From NCBI GenBank assembly GCA_031258375.1, contig JAIRMX010000117.1:1-8765 (forward strand): a stretch of DNA of 8,765 nt. The letters run 5' to 3'. Source of the DNA: Elusimicrobiota bacterium (lineage in GTDB: Bacteria; Elusimicrobiota; Elusimicrobia; Elusimicrobiales; Elusimicrobiaceae). The translations under genes and the position numbers were made by a program. Numbering within the stretch: the first letter of the stretch is position 1; every line of letters begins with the position of its first letter. The notes below the pieces were generated by a model. The model made no database searches, was not told the DNA's origin, and saw nothing but the letters and a program-made list of their open reading frames with translations. Shown piece after piece: positions 5,639 through 8,765 of the stretch.

Positions 5639-8560
5639 ATGTTTTTCTATGCGGATTTGCACATACATTCAAAATATTCCCGCGCGACAAGCAAAAGCTC
5701 TAATCTGGAAGAGCTTGCCTTATGGGCGCAAAAGAAAGGTTTGAGCCTAATCTCAACGGGCGATTTCACCCACCCCGCATGGTTTGCCGAAATAAAAGAA
5801 AAACTTGTTCCCGCCGGCCCGGGCGTTTTTAAACTGAGAGACGATATTGAGCGGCAAGTTCTGAAGAATAATCAAAGCGTCAGATTTCTGTTGTCCGTTG
5901 AAATTTCAACCATATATAAAAAAGGCGAAAAAACAAGGAAAGTACATCACGTCGTCTTTGTCCCAAATTTCAAAAGCGCGGAAAATTTCAGGCAAAAACT
6001 TTCTGCTATAGGCAATATATCTTCCGACGGCCGCCCGATACTGGGGCTGGATTCCAGAAATCTACTTGAAGCAGTTCTTGAATCGGGCGAAGGCTCGTAT
6101 ATAATTCCGGCTCATATATGGACTCCGTGGTTTTCCGTATTAGGCTCGCGTTCGGGTTTTGATTCCTTAAAAGATTGCTACGAGGATCTTGCGGATAATA
6201 TTTTCGCGGTAGAGACGGGGTTGTCTTCAGACCCGCAAATGAATTGGCGGGTTTCTTTTCTTGATAAATACAGACTGGTATCAAATTCCGACGCACACTC
6301 CCCCTCCAAACTTGCGCGCGAAGCAACGGTTTTTGACACGGAGCCAGACTATTTTTCCGTAAGCAAAGCGCTGCAAACCGGCAAAGGCTATGTAGGCACG
6401 GTGGAATTCTTCCCCGAGGAAGGCAAATACCACGAAGACGGCCATAGAAAATGCAATGTCTGCCTTAGCCCTGAAGAAACCGTGAAACTTAATAACATTT
6501 GCCCGGTATGCAACAAGCCTCTGACAATAGGAGTTATGCACAGAGTTAACGAACTGGCCGACCGCAAGGATAAAGACTTGATAATCCCAGAGACTGCAGG
6601 CAAAGTCTTCAGCCTTGTGCCTTTGGAAGAAATCCTTTCGGAAATTATGCAGGTCGGCGCCGCCAGCAATATGGTAAGTAATGCCTATGAAAATTTAATA
6701 ACAAAATTAGGCTCGGAGCTATCTATATTAAGAGATATTCCGGTGGAAGAAATAACAAAATATCATTCCCCGCTGCTAGGGGAGGCGATAGCGCGTTTAA
6801 GAAAAGGCAAAGTTATAAGACAGGCCGGCTTTGACGGCGAATACGGAACAATAAAATTGTTTGAGCCGCAGGAGCTGGAAAGCACCGCCTTGCTGTTTGA
6901 TATGGCAGTTCCCGTAAAACCGACAAAAAAAGAGGGAAAACCCGCCCTACCGCCAAAAGAAGATCCGCCGCAGCCGAATTATGAAAATCATAATTATGAT
7001 ATGCCCGCCGCGCCAAAAAACACAATCCTTTCCGGTCTTGACGAGTATCAGGCGGACGTAGTAAAAAATGCCCAAAAGCAACTTTTAATAATCGCCGGCC
7101 CGGGTGCCGGAAAGACTACGGTTTTGACAAAACGTCTGGCTTATAAGATTTTAGAAAATAATATTCCCCCCGAGCGCGGTCTTGCCATAACTTTTACGCG
7201 CAGAGCCGCTGATGAAATGCGCGGCAGGCTTAAGCTGCTGCTTCCTGAAAATTCTTCAAATATCAATGTTCATACTTTTCATTCTTTATGTTTTTTAATT
7301 TTAAAGGAAAATGCCGTCAAAGCGGGGTTGGACGGCGATTTCAAAGTGGCAAGCGAAGAAGAAATAAATTTATCTCAATCGGACAACACGCTGAGTTTTG
7401 ACGATTTGATAATTTTAACGCTACAACTTCTGATTGATAATCCTGATATCGCCAAATTATATCAGGAGCGCTTCAAATATATTTCGGTGGACGAATATCA
7501 AGATATCGACGAAAATCAGTATAAGTTGATCAGGCTGCTGGCTCCTTCCGACGGTAATTTATGCGCGATAGGAGATCCCAATCAGGCAATTTACGGCTTC
7601 AGAGGCGGCGATTCAAAATTTTTCAACAATTTTGCCAAAGATTATCCCAACGCCGCTGTAATTAATTTAAAAAACAACTATCGCTCCACGGGGACTATTG
7701 TCAACGCTTCGAATCAAATAGTCAATTCATACGACATAATTGCAAAATACGATAAACCCCATGAGAAAATTACCATACACGCTGCTCCGACGGAAAAAGC
7801 CGAGGCCGAATTTGTGGTAAGCTCTATAGAAAATATGATTGGCGGGCATACTTTTTTTTCAATTGACACAAACAGGTCTGCGGGAGAGGAAACCAATCTT
7901 TCATTTTCGGATTTTGCCGTTTTATACCGCAGCTCTTCGCAGTTGGAACCCCTGCTTGAAGCGTTTAAAAGATCGGGCATGCCTTATGTAAAGCTGTCCG
8001 ACGATTTGTTGTTCAGTAAAAAACCGGTTATAAAATTGTTAAGCCTGTTAACGGACGACGAACCTGTTGCGGCGCAACTTGACAGGCTTAATAAAAAATT
8101 TGAGAGCCAGATAGATGAAAATATTTTGCAGTACTTTGCAAAACTCGCGCAAACTTATACAAGGAAAACCGAATTTATCCACGAAGCATCTCTGCTCTCG
8201 GAAATAGATACTCTTGATAAACGGGCGGACAGAATTTCGTTATTGACGTTACATTCTTCAAAAGGGTTGGAATTTAAATGTGTTTTTATAGTCGGGCTTG
8301 AACAGGGCGTTCTTCCTTTTTACCGCGCTAAAGAGCAAAGTGAAGTAGAAGAAGAGAAACGTTTATTATACGTGGGCATGACAAGAGCCGAGAATAGATT
8401 ATTCCTGACCCGCGCCGTCAAAAGAAAATGGCTTGGAACCTATAAAAAATTAGCCCCGTCGCCCTTCTTAGAAAAAATCGGAAATGAATTGCTAAAATTC
8501 AGCAAAATAGAAAAAGCTCTTAAATCAAAAGAACAATCCCGCCAGCTTGAGCTGTTTTAA
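5639..8560 (+). CDS. Endonuclease Q-type PHP nuclease fused to UvrD/Rep-type SF1 helicase
   Basis: A 973-residue fusion. Residues 1 to about 255 are a PHP metal-dependent nuclease: 'DLHIHS' (Asp6, His8, His10), Asp42/His45, Glu88, His103-His104, His159 and 'SDAH' (Asp218, His220). Next comes 'HRKCNVCLSPEET' with a four-cysteine zinc site (Cys272, Cys275, Cys288, Cys291), 'GVMHRVNELADR' (298-309) and a helical region to about 420. This order is that of Endonuclease Q (TIGR00375-type), which cuts 5' of deaminated bases such as uracil and hypoxanthine. After a Pro/Lys-rich linker (about 425-462) follows a helicase: Gln471, Walker A GPGAGKTT (487-494), 'TFTRRAADEM' (518-527), 'VDEYQD' (617-622), 'GDPNQAIYGFRG' (645-656), 'NNYRS' (679-683), 'LTLHSSKGLEF' (869-879) and 'YVGMTRAE' (911-918). 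All motifs look intact, but at about 510 residues it is shorter than UvrD (about 720), with small 1B and 2B insertions. Likely role: repair of deaminated DNA with coupled strand displacement. It appears to be transcribed alone. Confidence 0.9.
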   Translation: MFFYADLHIHSKYSRATSKSSNLEELALWAQKKGLSLISTGDFTHPAWFAEIKEKLVPAGPGVFKLRDDIERQVLKNNQSVRFLLSVEISTIYKKGEKTRKVHHVVFVPNFKSAENFRQKLSAIGNISSDGRPILGLDSRNLLEAVLESGEGSYIIPAHIWTPWFSVLGSRSGFDSLKDCYEDLADNIFAVETGLSSDPQMNWRVSFLDKYRLVSNSDAHSPSKLAREATVFDTEPDYFSVSKALQTGKGYVGTVEFFPEEGKYHEDGHRKCNVCLSPEETVKLNNICPVCNKPLTIGVMHRVNELADRKDKDLIIPETAGKVFSLVPLEEILSEIMQVGAASNMVSNAYENLITKLGSELSILRDIPVEEITKYHSPLLGEAIARLRKGKVIRQAGFDGEYGTIKLFEPQELESTALLFDMAVPVKPTKKEGKPALPPKEDPPQPNYENHNYDMPAAPKNTILSGLDEYQADVVKNAQKQLLIIAGPGAGKTTVLTKRLAYKILENNIPPERGLAITFTRRAADEMRGRLKLLLPENSSNINVHTFHSLCFLILKENAVKAGLDGDFKVASEEEINLSQSDNTLSFDDLIILTLQLLIDNPDIAKLYQERFKYISVDEYQDIDENQYKLIRLLAPSDGNLCAIGDPNQAIYGFRGGDSKFFNNFAKDYPNAAVINLKNNYRSTGTIVNASNQIVNSYDIIAKYDKPHEKITIHAAPTEKAEAEFVVSSIENMIGGHTFFSIDTNRSAGEETNLSFSDFAVLYRSSSQLEPLLEAFKRSGMPYVKLSDDLLFSKKPVIKLLSLLTDDEPVAAQLDRLNKKFESQIDENILQYFAKLAQTYTRKTEFIHEASLLSEIDTLDKRADRISLLTLHSSKGLEFKCVFIVGLEQGVLPFYRAKEQSEVEEEKRLLYVGMTRAENRLFLTRAVKRKWLGTYKKLAPSPFLEKIGNELLKFSKIEKALKSKEQSRQLELF

Positions 8561-8765
8561 GAGTTGATAAATTATCAGATTGTCATAATATGTTTCCTTA
8601 ATATATTGTTTCATTCTCATCTGAGCTTCTCATTTCTGTCTGAACTCCTCTTATCCTCTGAACCTTGGTCTTGTTGCACAATTAGGTAAAGAAGCTGCCC
8701 AAAGTACAACACAAACCATAACAGCACTCCAACTATCCTCTAAACTGCGTATTTTGGCAGTCCCA
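8561..8765. other. Right-edge non-coding or partial DNA
   Basis: No confident gene lies here. After the stop codon there is a small symmetrical TGATAA-A-TTATCA (8565-8577), too tight and without a T-run to call a terminator, then an AT-rich stretch, then the pyrimidine-rich repeats (8620-8668). From 8625 to the edge the plus strand is open for 47 codons but lacks an ATG or GTG start. The minus strand is open from the edge to a stop at 8651-8653, and another minus frame could encode a 36-residue hydrophobic peptide from a GTG at 8727. Several frames compete, so none is called. Confidence 0.4.
8620..8668. repeat. Degenerate tandem ~19-bp repeat, intergenic copy 2
   Basis: Two full units and a partial third: TCTGAGCTTCTCATTTCTG (8620-8638), TCTGAACTCCTCTTATCC (8639-8656) and TCTGAACCTTGG (8657-8668). 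The last unit shares TCTGAACCTT with the copy at 2103-2133, and unit one differs from the first unit of that copy at only a few positions. The shared end point after AACCTT suggests a common element boundary rather than random pyrimidine richness. Confidence 0.55.

Noticed and set aside
8565..8577. TGATAA-A-TTATCA as terminator of the fusion gene
   Set aside because: The stem is AT-only with almost no loop, and no T-tract follows.
8617..8727. 36-residue hydrophobic peptide on the minus strand from a GTG start
   Set aside because: It has a GTG-only start, overlaps the repeat array and competes with other open frames, so it is not supportable without conservation data.

Overview
The window is AT-rich bacterial DNA with densely packed genes and long non-coding gaps in only two places. 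A small lipoprotein gene on the minus strand points to a Gram-negative-type envelope. The gene set (a NadD-YqeK fusion followed by a LytR_C protein, and a deaminated-base endonuclease fused to a UvrD helicase) together with codon use reminds me of Elusimicrobiota, possibly an Endomicrobium relative. This placement is a tentative impression and rests on no marker gene.

Left part (1-1800): an unassigned lipoprotein gene (132-761, minus) diverges from a WecA/MraY-type polyprenyl-phosphate sugar-1-phosphate transferase (781-1800, plus). Only 19 bases separate the two start codons. A 413-base gap (1801-2213) follows. It holds low-complexity pyrimidine-rich DNA, degenerate ~19-bp repeat units, a doubtful 29-codon minus-strand ORF, and an extended -10 promoter for the next genes.

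Middle part (2214-5523): three overlapping plus-strand genes form an apparent operon. They are an FAD-dependent oxidoreductase resembling UDP-galactopyranose mutase and other amine-oxidase-fold enzymes, a NadD-YqeK fusion (NAD synthesis plus an HD-type nucleotide hydrolase), and a membrane-anchored protein with a LytR C-terminal domain. The order nadD, yqeK, lytR is a known conserved cluster that often continues with rsfS, but rsfS is absent here.

Right part (5639-8560): a separate promoter drives a 973-residue protein that joins an Endonuclease Q-type PHP nuclease, with an intact four-cysteine zinc site, to a complete but compact SF1A (UvrD/Rep-like) helicase. This is the most striking feature: it appears to be a one-polypeptide repair machine that nicks at deaminated bases and unwinds DNA. 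The last 205 bases repeat the pyrimidine-rich motif seen near 2100 and then run into DNA that is open in more than one frame at the window edge.

Taken together, the genes cover envelope glycan priming and modification, NAD and dinucleotide metabolism, and DNA repair. No RNA genes, CRISPR array, complete insertion sequence or phage genes were recognised.
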